A DNA stretch of 16,102 bases from Brevundimonas sp. (GTDB lineage Bacteria > Pseudomonadota > Alphaproteobacteria > Caulobacterales > Caulobacteraceae): contig NZ_JAVHLH010000023.1 of assembly GCF_031082345.1 (NCBI RefSeq), forward strand, positions 1-16,102, given 5' to 3'. The notes under the pieces are model-generated. The model searched no databases. It saw only the letters and a program-made list of their open reading frames with translations, and had not been told where the DNA came from. This document shows positions 1 through 7,275 of the stretch, piece by piece (positions within the stretch are counted from its first letter, which is position 1; every line of letters begins with the position of its first letter). The position numbers were made by a program, and so were the translations under genes.

Positions 1-41
1 GTCGGCTGGCGCCCGGTCCAGAGCCGGCTTACCACTCATCC

Positions 42-78
42 GCCCCTCCGGGGCACCTTCTCCCCCAAGGGGAGAAGG
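42..78. repeat. Hairpin-type intergenic repeat
   Basis: Two adjacent hairpins lie between an unseen upstream gene and the end of the first amidohydrolase gene. The first is GCCCC-TCC-GGGGC (42-54). The second is a 10-bp perfect stem, CCTTCTCCCC (56-65) with GGGGAGAAGG (69-78), around a CAA loop. The second stem resembles the outer hairpins of the element at 14169-14306, so both probably belong to a dispersed palindromic family of this genome. It may also end transcription of the minus-strand amidohydrolase operon, although no T-run follows. Confidence 0.6.
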
Positions 79-89
79 GACCATGACGG

Positions 90-1442
90 TTACCGCCCGT
101 AGGCCGGCGGCATCGCGCCTTCGCCGCCGGAGGCGTAGCGGTCGCGCAGCAGGAACTGGCGGCTGGTCAGGGCCTGTTCGGCGCCGCCGATGAAGATGGT
201 CTCAGCGAGGCTGAGGGGCTCCAGCGGGTCGCCGGACCAGATGACCACGTCGGCGGCGGCGCCGGGGCGCAGCTCGCCGAACTGGCCGGCCATGCCGAAG
301 ATGCGGGCCGGATTGACCGTGATCGCCTCGATCGCCGACTCATAGGACAGGCCGTGAGAGACGGCGTTGCCGGCGTTGTAGCGAGTCTCGCGGGCGCGGT
401 GGATCGAGCCTTCGTTGCCCTTGATGGCGATGGTCACCCCGGCCGCGTCGAGGGCGGCGGCGTTCTGCATCCGCGCCGCCCGGGTCTCGAGATTGCCGGG
501 CAGGTTGGAGATCGGATTGAGCAGCACCGGCACGTTCGCGGCGGCGATCTGGCCGGCCACCAGCCAGCCCTCCTCGGCCCCGTCGAGGATGATCCTGACC
601 CCCTCCTCCCGCGCCAGGCGCAGCACCTGCTGGATGTCGGCGGCGCGGCGCACGGTGACGATCAGGGGCATGGTCCCGTTGGCGACCGGGATCAGGGCCT
701 CGAGGTCGGCGCGCGACAGGCTGAGGTCGCGCAGGCCGGCGCGGTCGTAGGCGGCCTTGTTGCGGGCGTAGAGGCGGACCTCGGCGAGGGTCTCCTTGAA
801 CTGGGTGAACTGGGCCCCGCGGGCGCCGCCGGCGACCCCGGCCCCGGCCTCGCCGAACGGGGCGACCATGGCCACGCGCGCCTTGACGAGGATGTCGGTT
901 CCCTCGGCGAGGTGGATGACGGCGGCCTGGCCGGCGAACAGGCTGGGCGACTGGAAGCCGCCGTCGCCGACGCCGGCGAAGTCCGAGTCGTCGTGGGCGT
1001 GGGCCCCGCCCCCGCCGCCCGGATGGTTGGGGACGACGACGGCGCGGGTGATGCCGCCGAGGCGGGCCACCGGCAGGGTGAAGGACCACGGATCGAGGCC
1101 GTAGGAGACGTCGAACGAGGCGCTGATGGTGTTGGCGCCGTTGCGCAGGTCGTCGGAGCCGCCGACGGAGGAGATCTCGGAGCCGCCGAGGCCGGCGTCG
1201 ACGGCGACGAAGCCGGGCGTGACGACCTTGCCGCGGGCGTCGATGACCCGGGCCCCCGAGGGGGCGGCGCCGGTCCCGACCGAGACCACGCGGCCGTCGC
1301 GGATGACGACAGTGCCGTTCTCGATGACGGAGGTACCGGTCAGGACGCGGCCGCCGGTGATGGCGGTCAGGGACTGGGCGAGGGCGGGGCTGGCGAGCGC
1401 GGCCAGGCAGGCGGCGCCGAGGATGAGGCTCTTGAGGCGCAT
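90..1442 (-). CDS. Periplasmic amidohydrolase-like protein without HxH motif
   Basis: This 450-residue protein belongs to the amidohydrolase (imidazolonepropionase-like) superfamily. It has a Sec signal peptide (hydrophobic residues 5-21, likely cleavage after ALA at 20-22), so it probably acts in the periplasm. The N-terminal beta sandwich and the C-terminal return to it (ITVNPARIFGM, then GAAADVVIWSGDPLE) are well kept. The usual TPG-x-ID-x-H-x-H metal site reads TPGFVAVDAGLGG at 75-87, so both histidines are missing. A late SD(D) aspartate motif like that of its neighbour is also not evident; the comparable region reads IAIKGNEG. A Gly-rich stretch at 142-146 is followed by HAHDD. Its start overlaps the stop of the upstream amidohydrolase by one base (TGATG), implying translational coupling. 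It may be a non-catalytic partner subunit or may use altered chemistry. The substrate is unknown. Confidence 0.85.
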   Translation of the reverse strand: MRLKSLILGAACLAALASPALAQSLTAITGGRVLTGTSVIENGTVVIRDGRVVSVGTGAAPSGARVIDARGKVVTPGFVAVDAGLGGSEISSVGGSDDLRNGANTISASFDVSYGLDPWSFTLPVARLGGITRAVVVPNHPGGGGGAHAHDDSDFAGVGDGGFQSPSLFAGQAAVIHLAEGTDILVKARVAMVAPFGEAGAGVAGGARGAQFTQFKETLAEVRLYARNKAAYDRAGLRDLSLSRADLEALIPVANGTMPLIVTVRRAADIQQVLRLAREEGVRIILDGAEEGWLVAGQIAAANVPVLLNPISNLPGNLETRAARMQNAAALDAAGVTIAIKGNEGSIHRARETRYNAGNAVSHGLSYESAIEAITVNPARIFGMAGQFGELRPGAAADVVIWSGDPLEPLSLAETIFIGGAEQALTSRQFLLRDRYASGGEGAMPPAYGR

Positions 1443-2926
1443 CAGCGGGCTCCCTGGGCGACGTCGGCGGCGGACAGGCCGTAGCCGGGCTGGCCGAGCT
1501 CGAAATCGGAGACCGGCTGATAGGCGGGGTTGAAGCGGTCGAAGGCGAGGCCGCCGTCGATGAAGACCTGGTCGGCGCGGGCGTAGACGCTGAACGGATT
1601 GGCGCTCCAGATGACCACGTCGGCGCGCTTGCCGGCCTCGAGCGAGCCGGTCTGGTCAGCGATGCCGAGCGACCGGGCCGGGTTGAGGGTGATCCAGCTG
1701 ATGGCCCGCTCCTCGGAGATGTCCATGCCGATGCGGCGGCCGGCGGCGAGGGCGGCGGCGGCCTCCTGGTTGAGGCGCTGGGTCAGTTCGGCGTCGTCGG
1801 AGTGGATGACGGCGCAGGAGCCTTCCGGCGCGTCGACGAGGGCGGCGTTGGCCTCGACCCCGTCGAGGGCCTCCATCTTGAAGCCCCACCAGCCGGTCCA
1901 CATGTCGGCGCAGATGCCCTCGCGGGCCAGCAGCGGCGCGACCTTGTAGGCCTCGATGGCGTGGTGGAAGGCGGTGATCTTGTAGCCGAATTCCTTGGCG
2001 ATATCGATCATCACCGCCATCTCGTCGGCGCGGTAGCAGTGGTTCTGGATCAGGATCGAGCCGTCGAGCACGCCGACCAGGGTCTCCATCTGCAGGTTGC
2101 GGGTCGGGGGCGAGCCCTCGCCGTCCTCGCGCCACTTGTCCCATTTGGCCTTGTACTCGCGGGCGGCGATGAAGGCGGCGCGGTAGCCGGCGACATTGCC
2201 CATGCCGGTGGCGGGCGAAGAGTTGCGGCCGCCGTAGACGCGCGACGGGTTCTCGCCGCAGGCCATCTTCAGGCCATAGGGGGCGTCGGGCATCTTCATG
2301 CCCTGCATGGTCACCGAGGGGATGTTGCGGACGGTGACGCCGCGGCCGCCGAACAGGTTGGCCGAGCCGGGCAGGATCTGGAGGGTGGTGACGCCGCCGG
2401 CGCGGGCGGCGTTGAAGCCGGGGTCCTGGGGCCAGATCGAATGCTCGGCCCAGACCTGGGCGGTGTTGGGATTGGTGGCCTCGTTGCCGTCGCTCATCCC
2501 CGAAACGCCGGGCGAGGGATAGACGCCGAGGTGGCTGTGGGTGTCGATGACGCCCGGGGTGACGAAGCGGCCGGCGGCGTCGACGCGGCGGTGGCCGGCC
2601 GGGATGGGGGTCGAGGCCCCGCCGACGGCGGCGATCCGGCCGTCGGTGACCACGACCACGCCGTTCTCGATGCGCTGTCCGGCGCCGGTGAAGACCGTGG
2701 CCCCGACGATGGCCATGTTCGCGCGCGGCAGGCCGCGATAGGTCGAGGGGAAGGGATCGGGGTTGGCGGCGGCGTCGAGGCCCATGGCCAGGGGCTTGCG
2801 GGCCTCGCTGTCGCCGGCGGAGGCGGCGTCGCCGTTCGATCCGTTGTCGCCGGTGGTGGCGCAGGCGGTCAGGGCCACGCAGGCCAGGGCGGCGAGGCTG
2901 GCGCCCCGCAGGCGTTGAAGTCTCAT
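1442..2926 (-). CDS. Amidohydrolase lipoprotein, intact metal site
   Basis: This 494-residue amidohydrolase superfamily member starts with a lipoprotein signal (MRLQRLRGASL..., lipobox LTAC with Cys22), followed by a low-complexity Gly/Asn/Ser/Ala linker, so it is probably membrane-tethered. The metal-binding motif is intact: TPGVIDTHSH places D128, H130 and H132 at the end of the first strand. Further candidates for the active site are the FHH motif (TAFHHAIEAYK) and the HSDDAEL segment, whose aspartate fits the conserved catalytic Asp. The C-terminus has the family pattern LNPARSLGI...GSLEAGKRADVVIW. An AGGGGGA ribosome-binding site precedes the ATG by about nine bases. It is the upstream gene of a coupled pair with the degenerate paralogue at 90-1442. 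Hydrolysis of a cyclic amide or peptide-like bond is likely, but the substrate cannot be read from the sequence. Confidence 0.9.
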   Translation of the reverse strand: MRLQRLRGASLAALACVALTACATTGDNGSNGDAASAGDSEARKPLAMGLDAAANPDPFPSTYRGLPRANMAIVGATVFTGAGQRIENGVVVVTDGRIAAVGGASTPIPAGHRRVDAAGRFVTPGVIDTHSHLGVYPSPGVSGMSDGNEATNPNTAQVWAEHSIWPQDPGFNAARAGGVTTLQILPGSANLFGGRGVTVRNIPSVTMQGMKMPDAPYGLKMACGENPSRVYGGRNSSPATGMGNVAGYRAAFIAAREYKAKWDKWREDGEGSPPTRNLQMETLVGVLDGSILIQNHCYRADEMAVMIDIAKEFGYKITAFHHAIEAYKVAPLLAREGICADMWTGWWGFKMEALDGVEANAALVDAPEGSCAVIHSDDAELTQRLNQEAAAALAAGRRIGMDISEERAISWITLNPARSLGIADQTGSLEAGKRADVVIWSANPFSVYARADQVFIDGGLAFDRFNPAYQPVSDFELGQPGYGLSAADVAQGAR

Positions 2927-3008
2927 CGAAGCATCCCCCTGATGCGCTGTCGGCGCCGGTCGGGACGATTACAAAGGCTTCGCCCGCGCCGCGACAAGGC
3001 CGGAAACA

Positions 3009-3287
3009 TTACAAGTCGGTAAGGCGGGTCCGGAGCTCGTCGGGGGACAGGTCGGCGACGCTGATCATCTTGGTGCGCGACTGGCCGCCGCGGTCGAGCG
3101 TGACCGAGGATTTCGGCACGCCGAGAGTTTTCGCGAGCAGCTTGATCAGGGCGACATTGGCCTCGCCCTCGACCGGGCGGGCGCGGACGCGGACCTTGAG
3201 GACGGGGCGGCCGTCGGCGTCGACGTCCCAGCCGTCGATGCGGTCGGAAGCGGCGCCGGGGGTGAGGCGGACGGGGAGGTTGGCCAT
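3009..3287 (-). CDS. DUF167 (YggU-type) family protein
   Basis: This small 92-residue protein matches the DUF167/YggU family in length and in its hallmark core: VRARPVEGEANVALI, then LAKTLGVP, then a SRTKMI segment near residue 70. The family forms a compact alpha/beta fold. Its molecular function is not established. The ATG at 3285-3287 gives the expected family N-terminus (MANLPVRLTPGA). It ends 82 bases before the lipoprotein amidohydrolase on the same strand and could share its transcript. It marks the left edge of normal GC-rich sequence, because the base composition falls just upstream of its start. Confidence 0.9.
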   Translation of the reverse strand: MANLPVRLTPGAASDRIDGWDVDADGRPVLKVRVRARPVEGEANVALIKLLAKTLGVPKSSVTLDRGGQSRTKMISVADLSPDELRTRLTDL

Positions 3288-3330
3288 GGCGAATGAGAGA
3301 GCAGCTGCGGACAGGCGCGGCGGAGAAAGT

Positions 3331-3358
3331 TTGGTGGCGCACGGCCTTGCATTATAGG
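3331..3358 (+). promoter_or_regulatory. Possible promoter of the HNH cassette
   Basis: TTGGTG (3331-3336), a 16-base spacer and TATAGG (3353-3358) form a weak match to a housekeeping promoter. It would give a leader of about 30 bases before the TTG start at 3395. A small inverted repeat, GCTAG-N7-CTAGC (3360-3376), sits at the expected transcription start and could bind a regulator. The elements are visible but their function is inferred. No better candidate lies between the DUF167 gene and the cassette. Confidence 0.3.
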
Positions 3359-3394
3359 TGCTAGCTCGAACCTAGCGATTTCGGATGCAAGAAT

Positions 3395-4096
3395 TTGAAG
3401 TGCTCTCGCGGTGAAGCCAATCCAAGCGCGGCAACGCGAACAAAGCTGTTCGCCGACTCTGCGGGCTATTGTCAGAATCCGGCTTGTACGCAGCACTTGT
3501 TCGTCGAGACAGCGAAGGACGGACCCATCCACTTCGCTGAAATGGCCCACATCTTCGCAGCGAGCGAGCGGGGACCGAGGTCGAACGCAGACCTGACCGA
3601 CGCTGAGCGAGGGTCATACGACAACCTCATCCTCCTTTGCGCCAACTGTCACACGGCCATCGACAAGGCACCTGACGACTATCCGGACACGTTGATCAGA
3701 CAATGGAAACTCGAACGGGCGGAACGGCTGGCAGACCTGTTTTCCGTCAAGGCTTATGGCTCCCGTGCCGAAGTTCGTGCGGTTATCGAACCGCTACTAA
3801 CGGCGAACAGGGTCACATTCGAAACCTACGGTCCAGGCTCCGACGCACGGTTTGATCTTGAGAGTGAGGTGCCCGCCGCTTGGCACCGTAAGGTGCTCGG
3901 AAGCATCATCCCGAACAACAAGCGGGTCTTGGCAACTTTGGACAAAAATCGAGGCTTGGCGGCCGGCCGGGAGTTCACAACAATTGAGGCCTTTCGCCAG
4001 CACACTGACGACCTTATCGCTCGCCACCTCACGGGTGCAGACGGCGGACAAAGATTCCCTGAGGCAATGGACCGGATGATGGTGGGTGATGCCTGA
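3395..4096 (+). CDS. HNH endonuclease, first gene of cassette
   Basis: This 233-residue protein has an N-terminal zinc-supported HNH nuclease domain. Visible elements are CQNPAC (C26, C31), AEMAHI (H52, the first H of HNH), YDNLILLC (N77, C82) and ANCH (C85, H86), so both zinc-type cysteine pairs and all the H/N/H residues are present. HNH domains of this layout cut DNA with a metal ion. The C-terminal part (about 120-233) has separate conserved-looking blocks: YGP (145-147), IIPNN (171-175), H203 and a final RFPEAMDRMM (220-229). From memory, such a tail follows HNH domains elsewhere, but its role is unknown to me. The only start before the CQNPAC motif in this frame is TTG at 3395, because an in-frame stop lies at 3362. 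It overlaps the next gene by 8 to 11 bases. GC content is visibly lower than in the neighbours, suggesting transfer. Confidence 0.88.
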   Translation: MKCSRGEANPSAATRTKLFADSAGYCQNPACTQHLFVETAKDGPIHFAEMAHIFAASERGPRSNADLTDAERGSYDNLILLCANCHTAIDKAPDDYPDTLIRQWKLERAERLADLFSVKAYGSRAEVRAVIEPLLTANRVTFETYGPGSDARFDLESEVPAAWHRKVLGSIIPNNKRVLATLDKNRGLAAGREFTTIEAFRQHTDDLIARHLTGADGGQRFPEAMDRMMVGDA

Positions 4097-4748
4097 CCAC
4101 GCAAACTGGCTAGTCGGAGTCCTGCCTCAGCATGCAGAAGTCACACGCCTCGAACGTCTCGGGCCAAGCCTCGTGCGGGTTGAGCGGAAGGCGGCGCCCC
4201 CTGCAATCATTGGCGTGATTTCGACCGACCCAGTTCGAATGGATGACTGTGAGGAGTTGTTGGGCGGTAGTCCGCGTCCGGATTTTATTCTAAATATACC
4301 CAAGTCCGCAAAGTGGCTGGGAGATGTAATAGACACCTTGGAAGCCCAGGGTTTATCTTGGGGCAAGATGTATGACCTTTATCGTGCTCTGAACTTTGAA
4401 AACGATGTCTCAGATTATCGCAATCCCGGCCTGTCGTTTATCGAACGGCTATTCCAACAGCATAGGAATGTGGACCACCTCGAACGCGTAAGCGATCAGG
4501 TCTATCGCCTTCACCGTGGGAAGGGTGAGCCTGTCGTGGTGGCCTTGACGGACGCGTACGAAGTAACCGCAGACGCGGTGCGTTCAGCATATGGATTACT
4601 CGCGCCGTTCGACGTTCTCCTCAAGAACACTCCCTACGGTCGCATTTCAACCCAAGGATCGGCAGCCGCTGCCGAACTTGGCATCGAAATATGTGATCAA
4701 TCCAGTATCTTTACCCGGTTAAGAAATGACGGCGCAGGCGATCATTAG
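4089..4748 (+). CDS. Unknown protein with internal duplication, cassette middle gene
   Basis: I do not recognise this protein. It is 219 residues from the ATG at 4089; a GTG at 4086 is equally possible and adds one residue. By eye it contains two diverged copies of one module, residues about 19-102 and 129-213 (numbered from the GTG), related at a nearly constant offset of 110. V19/V129, LER 22-24/132-134, R31/R141, R34/R144, P39/P149, D66/D176 and G89/G199 coincide. Each copy looks alpha/beta. The second half runs FDVLLKNTPYGRISTQ then AAAAELGIEI, a strand-helix-strand pattern a little like the end of restriction-endonuclease-type folds, but no catalytic motif is evident. There is no signal peptide or membrane segment, so it is probably cytoplasmic. 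It overlaps the genes on both sides, so a shared function with the nuclease and nucleotidyltransferase is likely. Confidence 0.8.
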   Translation: MPDHANWLVGVLPQHAEVTRLERLGPSLVRVERKAAPPAIIGVISTDPVRMDDCEELLGGSPRPDFILNIPKSAKWLGDVIDTLEAQGLSWGKMYDLYRALNFENDVSDYRNPGLSFIERLFQQHRNVDHLERVSDQVYRLHRGKGEPVVVALTDAYEVTADAVRSAYGLLAPFDVLLKNTPYGRISTQGSAAAAELGIEICDQSSIFTRLRNDGAGDH

Positions 4749-5028
4749 AGCGATCGCTGAGACAGTTGGCAGCCTGAGGACAAGAGAGCGCCTCGACGCC
4801 TTTGTCTTCGGCTCGGCTCTTGATCAGCAAACGACGACATGGTCGGACATCGACATCCTGCTGATCTGTGAACTTGAGGCTGACGGACTTCTGGCTCGAG
4901 AGAGTTTAGCGGAGCTTTCTGACAAGTTCCCGATCGACCTAACCATCATGTTGGCCAAGGAGGAGATGGAGCTCGACTTCATCAGGTCGGAACGGTGCCG
5001 CTGGCTCACGTCATCCATGAGCGAGTAG
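4726..5028 (+). CDS. Minimal nucleotidyltransferase (MNT-type), cassette third gene
   Basis: This 100-residue protein is a minimal nucleotidyltransferase of the Pol-beta superfamily. GS at 29-30, SDIDILLI with D41 and D43, and the third carboxylate D71 in PIDLTIM complete the expected metal triad. Such domains transfer a nucleotide or AMP to a protein, RNA or small molecule. Many stand-alone copies are antitoxins of HEPN-MNT pairs, where they AMPylate the toxin. No HEPN protein is recognisable here, because the preceding gene looks alpha/beta. The loop between GS and SDID (ALDQQTTTW) lacks the usual Arg and Gly. The ATG at 4726 lies 23 bases inside the upstream gene and has only a weak ribosome-binding site, which suggests translational coupling. 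A protective or modifying role towards the HNH nuclease is possible but inferred. Confidence 0.87.
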   Translation: MTAQAIIRAIAETVGSLRTRERLDAFVFGSALDQQTTTWSDIDILLICELEADGLLARESLAELSDKFPIDLTIMLAKEEMELDFIRSERCRWLTSSMSE

Positions 5029-5061
5029 TTTGGTGAGCCACTTCGGCTCGCGCCAAGGAAA

Positions 5062-5089
5062 GGGCGCGGCCCCCTGCAGCGCCGCGCCC
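5062..5089. terminator. Hairpin terminator between convergent genes
   Basis: GGGCGCGGC (5062-5070) and GCCGCGCCC (5081-5089) form a perfect 9-bp GC stem with a 10-base loop, between the convergent ends of the nucleotidyltransferase gene and etfA. Read on the minus strand the stem is followed by TTTCCTT, so it fits best as the intrinsic terminator of etfBA. On the plus strand the T-run is poor. It also marks the right edge of the low-GC cassette. Confidence 0.7.
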
Positions 5090-5114
5090 GTCCTGATCGG
5101 ATTTTGGCCGGCCC

Positions 5115-6044
5115 CTACCCCAGCGCCTTCATCAGCTCAGGGACGGCCGTCTTGTAGTCCGCGACCCAACCGAAGTCGGCGACCTGGAAGATCGGCGCGT
5201 CGGCGTCCTTGTTGATGGCGACGATGATCTTGGAGTCCTTCATCCCGGCGAGGTGCTGGATGGCGCCCGAGATGCCGATGGCGATGTAGAGGCCCGGGGC
5301 GACGACCTTGCCGGTCTGGCCGACCTGGTAGTCGTTGGGGGCGTAGCCGGCGTCGACGGCGGCGCGCGAGGCGCCCACGGCGGCGCCCAGCTTGTCGGCC
5401 AGCGGGTCCATGACGGCGTGGAATTCCTCGGCCGAGCCGAGGGCGCGGCCGCCGGAAACGACGATCTTGGCCGCGCCGAGCTCGGGACGGTCCGACTTGA
5501 CCATCTCCTCGGAGACGAAGGCGGCCTTGCCGGCGTCGGCGCCCGCGACGGTCTGGACGGAGGCGGAACCGCCCTCGGCGGCGGCGTCGAAGCCGGTCGG
5601 GCGGACGGTGATGACCTTCTTGGCGTCGCCGGACTGGATCGTCTCGAGAGCGTTGCCGGCGTAGATCGGGCGCACGAAGGTGTCGGCGCTGACCACTTCG
5701 ATGATGTCCGAGATGGGGGCGACGTCCAGTTTGGCGGCGATGCGCGGCATGAAATTCTTGCCGTCGGTGGTGGCCGGCGAAAGGATGGCGTCATAGCCGG
5801 CGGCGAGGCCCAGGACGGTGGCCTCGACGGCCTCGGCCAGCTGGTGGGACAGGCCGGCGCTTTCGGCCAGCAGCACCTTGCGCACGCCGGCGATCTTCGC
5901 GGCGGCGTCGGCGGCGGCCTTCGAGCCCTGGCCGATGACGAGGACGTCGACCTCACCCGACAGCTTGAGGGCGGCGGTGACGGTCTTGTGGGTGGTGTCG
6001 CGGACGGTATCCCCGTCGCGGTCGGCGATGACGAGAACGGCCAT
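5115..6044 (-). CDS. etfA: Electron transfer flavoprotein subunit alpha
   Basis: This 309-residue subunit holds most of the FAD site of the ETF heterodimer, which carries electrons from acyl-CoA and related dehydrogenases to ETF:ubiquinone oxidoreductase in the membrane. The N-terminal domain ([12 protein letters not shown]...) and the C-terminal FAD domain are complete. The latter shows [13 protein letters not shown] (196-208), [20 protein letters not shown] (226-245) and the family signature [17 protein letters not shown] (252-268) followed by NKDADAPIF (278-286). Length is normal. The ATG overlaps the etfB stop by one base (TAATG), so the two are translated from one message in equal amounts. 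No defect is visible. Confidence 0.98.
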   Translation of the reverse strand: MAVLVIADRDGDTVRDTTHKTVTAALKLSGEVDVLVIGQGSKAAADAAAKIAGVRKVLLAESAGLSHQLAEAVEATVLGLAAGYDAILSPATTDGKNFMPRIAAKLDVAPISDIIEVVSADTFVRPIYAGNALETIQSGDAKKVITVRPTGFDAAAEGGSASVQTVAGADAGKAAFVSEEMVKSDRPELGAAKIVVSGGRALGSAEEFHAVMDPLADKLGAAVGASRAAVDAGYAPNDYQVGQTGKVVAPGLYIAIGISGAIQHLAGMKDSKIIVAINKDADAPIFQVADFGWVADYKTAVPELMKALG

Positions 6045-6808
6045 TACAGGACCCCCGCGGTCTTGAGTTTGGCGACCAGATCGGCCGCGTCGGTCACCTT
6101 GACGCCGGCGGAGCGTTTCGGCGGCTCGGCGACCTTGAGCACCTTGAGGCGCGGCGCCGTGTCGACGCCGTAGTCGGCGACCGCCTTGACGGCGATCTCC
6201 TTCTTCTTGGCCTTCATGATGTTGGGCAGGGAGGCGTAGCGCGGGGTGTTGAGGCGCAGGTCGACGGTGACCACGGCCGGCAGGGTCGCGGCCAGGGTCT
6301 GGAGGCCGCCGTCGACCTCGCGCGTGACCGTGGCCTTGCCGCCCTCGATGACCAGCTTGCCGGCGAAGGTGGCCTGGGGCCAGTCGAGCAGGGCGGCCAG
6401 CATCTGGCCGACGGCGTTGTTGTCGCCGTCGATCGACTGCTTGCCCATCAGGACCAGGTCGGGCTTTTCCTCATCGATCACGGCCTTGAGCAGTTTGGCG
6501 ACGGCGAGGGGCTCGAGGTCCGTGTCGGACTGGATCAGCAGACCGCGGTCGGCGCCCATGGCCAGGGCGGTGCGGATGGTCTCCTGGGCCTGGGTCACGC
6601 CGATCGAGACGACGACGATCTCGGTCGCCGTGCCCGCCGCGTGATGCTCCTTGCCTTCCTTGAGCCGAACCGCTTCCTCGACGGCGATTTCGTCGAACGG
6701 ATTCATGCTCATCTTGACGTTGGCCAGATCGACGCCGGTCTGGTCCGCCTTGACGCGGGCCTTGACGTTATAGTCGATCACCCGTTTGACGGGGACGAGT
6801 ACCTTCAT
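6044..6808 (-). CDS. etfB: Electron transfer flavoprotein subunit beta
   Basis: This 254-residue partner of EtfA binds AMP and contacts the dehydrogenases. I chose the ATG at 6806-6808 ([14 protein letters not shown]), which gives the standard family N-terminus. The frame stays open to 6889, but the extra residues look like non-coding sequence, and a GGACAG ribosome-binding site lies just upstream of the chosen ATG. Family motifs are [17 protein letters not shown] (about 35-51), [20 protein letters not shown] and the signature ending [20 protein letters not shown]. The KKKEI segment matches the recognition loop that is lysine-methylated in some bacterial and mitochondrial ETFs. It forms an operon with etfA. 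Confidence 0.97.
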   Translation of the reverse strand: MKVLVPVKRVIDYNVKARVKADQTGVDLANVKMSMNPFDEIAVEEAVRLKEGKEHHAAGTATEIVVVSIGVTQAQETIRTALAMGADRGLLIQSDTDLEPLAVAKLLKAVIDEEKPDLVLMGKQSIDGDNNAVGQMLAALLDWPQATFAGKLVIEGGKATVTREVDGGLQTLAATLPAVVTVDLRLNTPRYASLPNIMKAKKKEIAVKAVADYGVDTAPRLKVLKVAEPPKRSAGVKVTDAADLVAKLKTAGVL

Positions 6809-6886
6809 TGCGCTGTCCATCAGATCGCCGGAATGTGCGGGCAGGGAATGGAACGGCTGTCCCGGCCTGTCAACGTAACGCCGCGT

Positions 6887-6900
6887 CAACGGGCCCGTTG
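6887..6900. promoter_or_regulatory. 14-bp palindrome between divergent genes
   Basis: CAACGGGCCCGTTG is a perfect 14-bp palindrome in the short divergent gap between etfB and the plus-strand small protein gene. Two TTGAC boxes pointing toward etfB (read on the minus strand from 6889 and 6873) overlap or follow it. They could be -35 elements, but no good -10 was found. An operator role is inferred from the symmetry and position alone. Confidence 0.35.
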
Positions 6901-6932
6901 CCCGATGCGCGGATCAAGAGTGGAACCAACCG

Positions 6933-7265
6933 ATGCAACGTCTGCTGACCATGAAGCGACTGAGCGTGCTGTTCGTGGCCCTCTTCGCGGTGCTGATGGG
7001 CGGCATGTTCGCCTGGGAGGCGCTGGTGGTGGCGCCGGGGGACCGCTGCGAGGCGGACGGCGGCTGGTGGGACCGGGAGACGTCGATCTGCGCCCGTCCG
7101 ATCTCGATCGCCGAGGTCACCGGACGGCCGATCGGTCAGAGCCGGGCCGAGGCGTCCGACGCCAAGAATCGCGAGCTGATCGCTATCGAGGACCGGATGG
7201 CGGCGGCGAAGGCGGCGCGCGACGCGGACGCCGAGCGCCAGCGCATCGCCCTGGCGGCGCAGTAG
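6933..7265 (+). CDS. Small membrane-anchored hypothetical protein
   Basis: This 110-residue protein has one N-terminal hydrophobic segment (about 9-33, after KRLSVLF). A periplasmic part follows with two cysteines (EADGGWWDRETSICARP, including DRC just before it) that could form a disulfide bridge. The C-terminal half is charged and Ala-rich (IAIEDRMAAAKAARDADAERQR) and probably helical. The ATG at 6933 is used here; the in-frame ATG at 6951 (MKRLSVLF) is a good alternative. I do not recognise a family. It is the only plus-strand gene between etfB and the cobalamin adenosyltransferase, and so interrupts what is otherwise a minus-strand cluster. Confidence 0.75.
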   Translation: MQRLLTMKRLSVLFVALFAVLMGGMFAWEALVVAPGDRCEADGGWWDRETSICARPISIAEVTGRPIGQSRAEASDAKNRELIAIEDRMAAAKAARDADAERQRIALAAQ

Positions 7266-7275
7266 GCGAGAGCCC

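Noticed and set aside
354..1484. Long plus-strand ORF of 376 codons over the first amidohydrolase
   Set aside because: It is an antisense shadow of the real gene; the translation is Gly/Asp/Val/Ala-rich low complexity typical of GC-rich reverse frames, without any domain.
1802..3022. Plus-strand ORF of 406 codons over the lipoprotein amidohydrolase
   Set aside because: Same shadow composition; the opposite strand encodes a clear enzyme with lipobox and metal site.
4089..4748. HEPN toxin assignment based on Rx4H-like RLFQQH in the middle cassette protein
   Set aside because: The surrounding sequence is alpha/beta and duplicated, unlike the all-helical HEPN fold, so the motif is probably chance.
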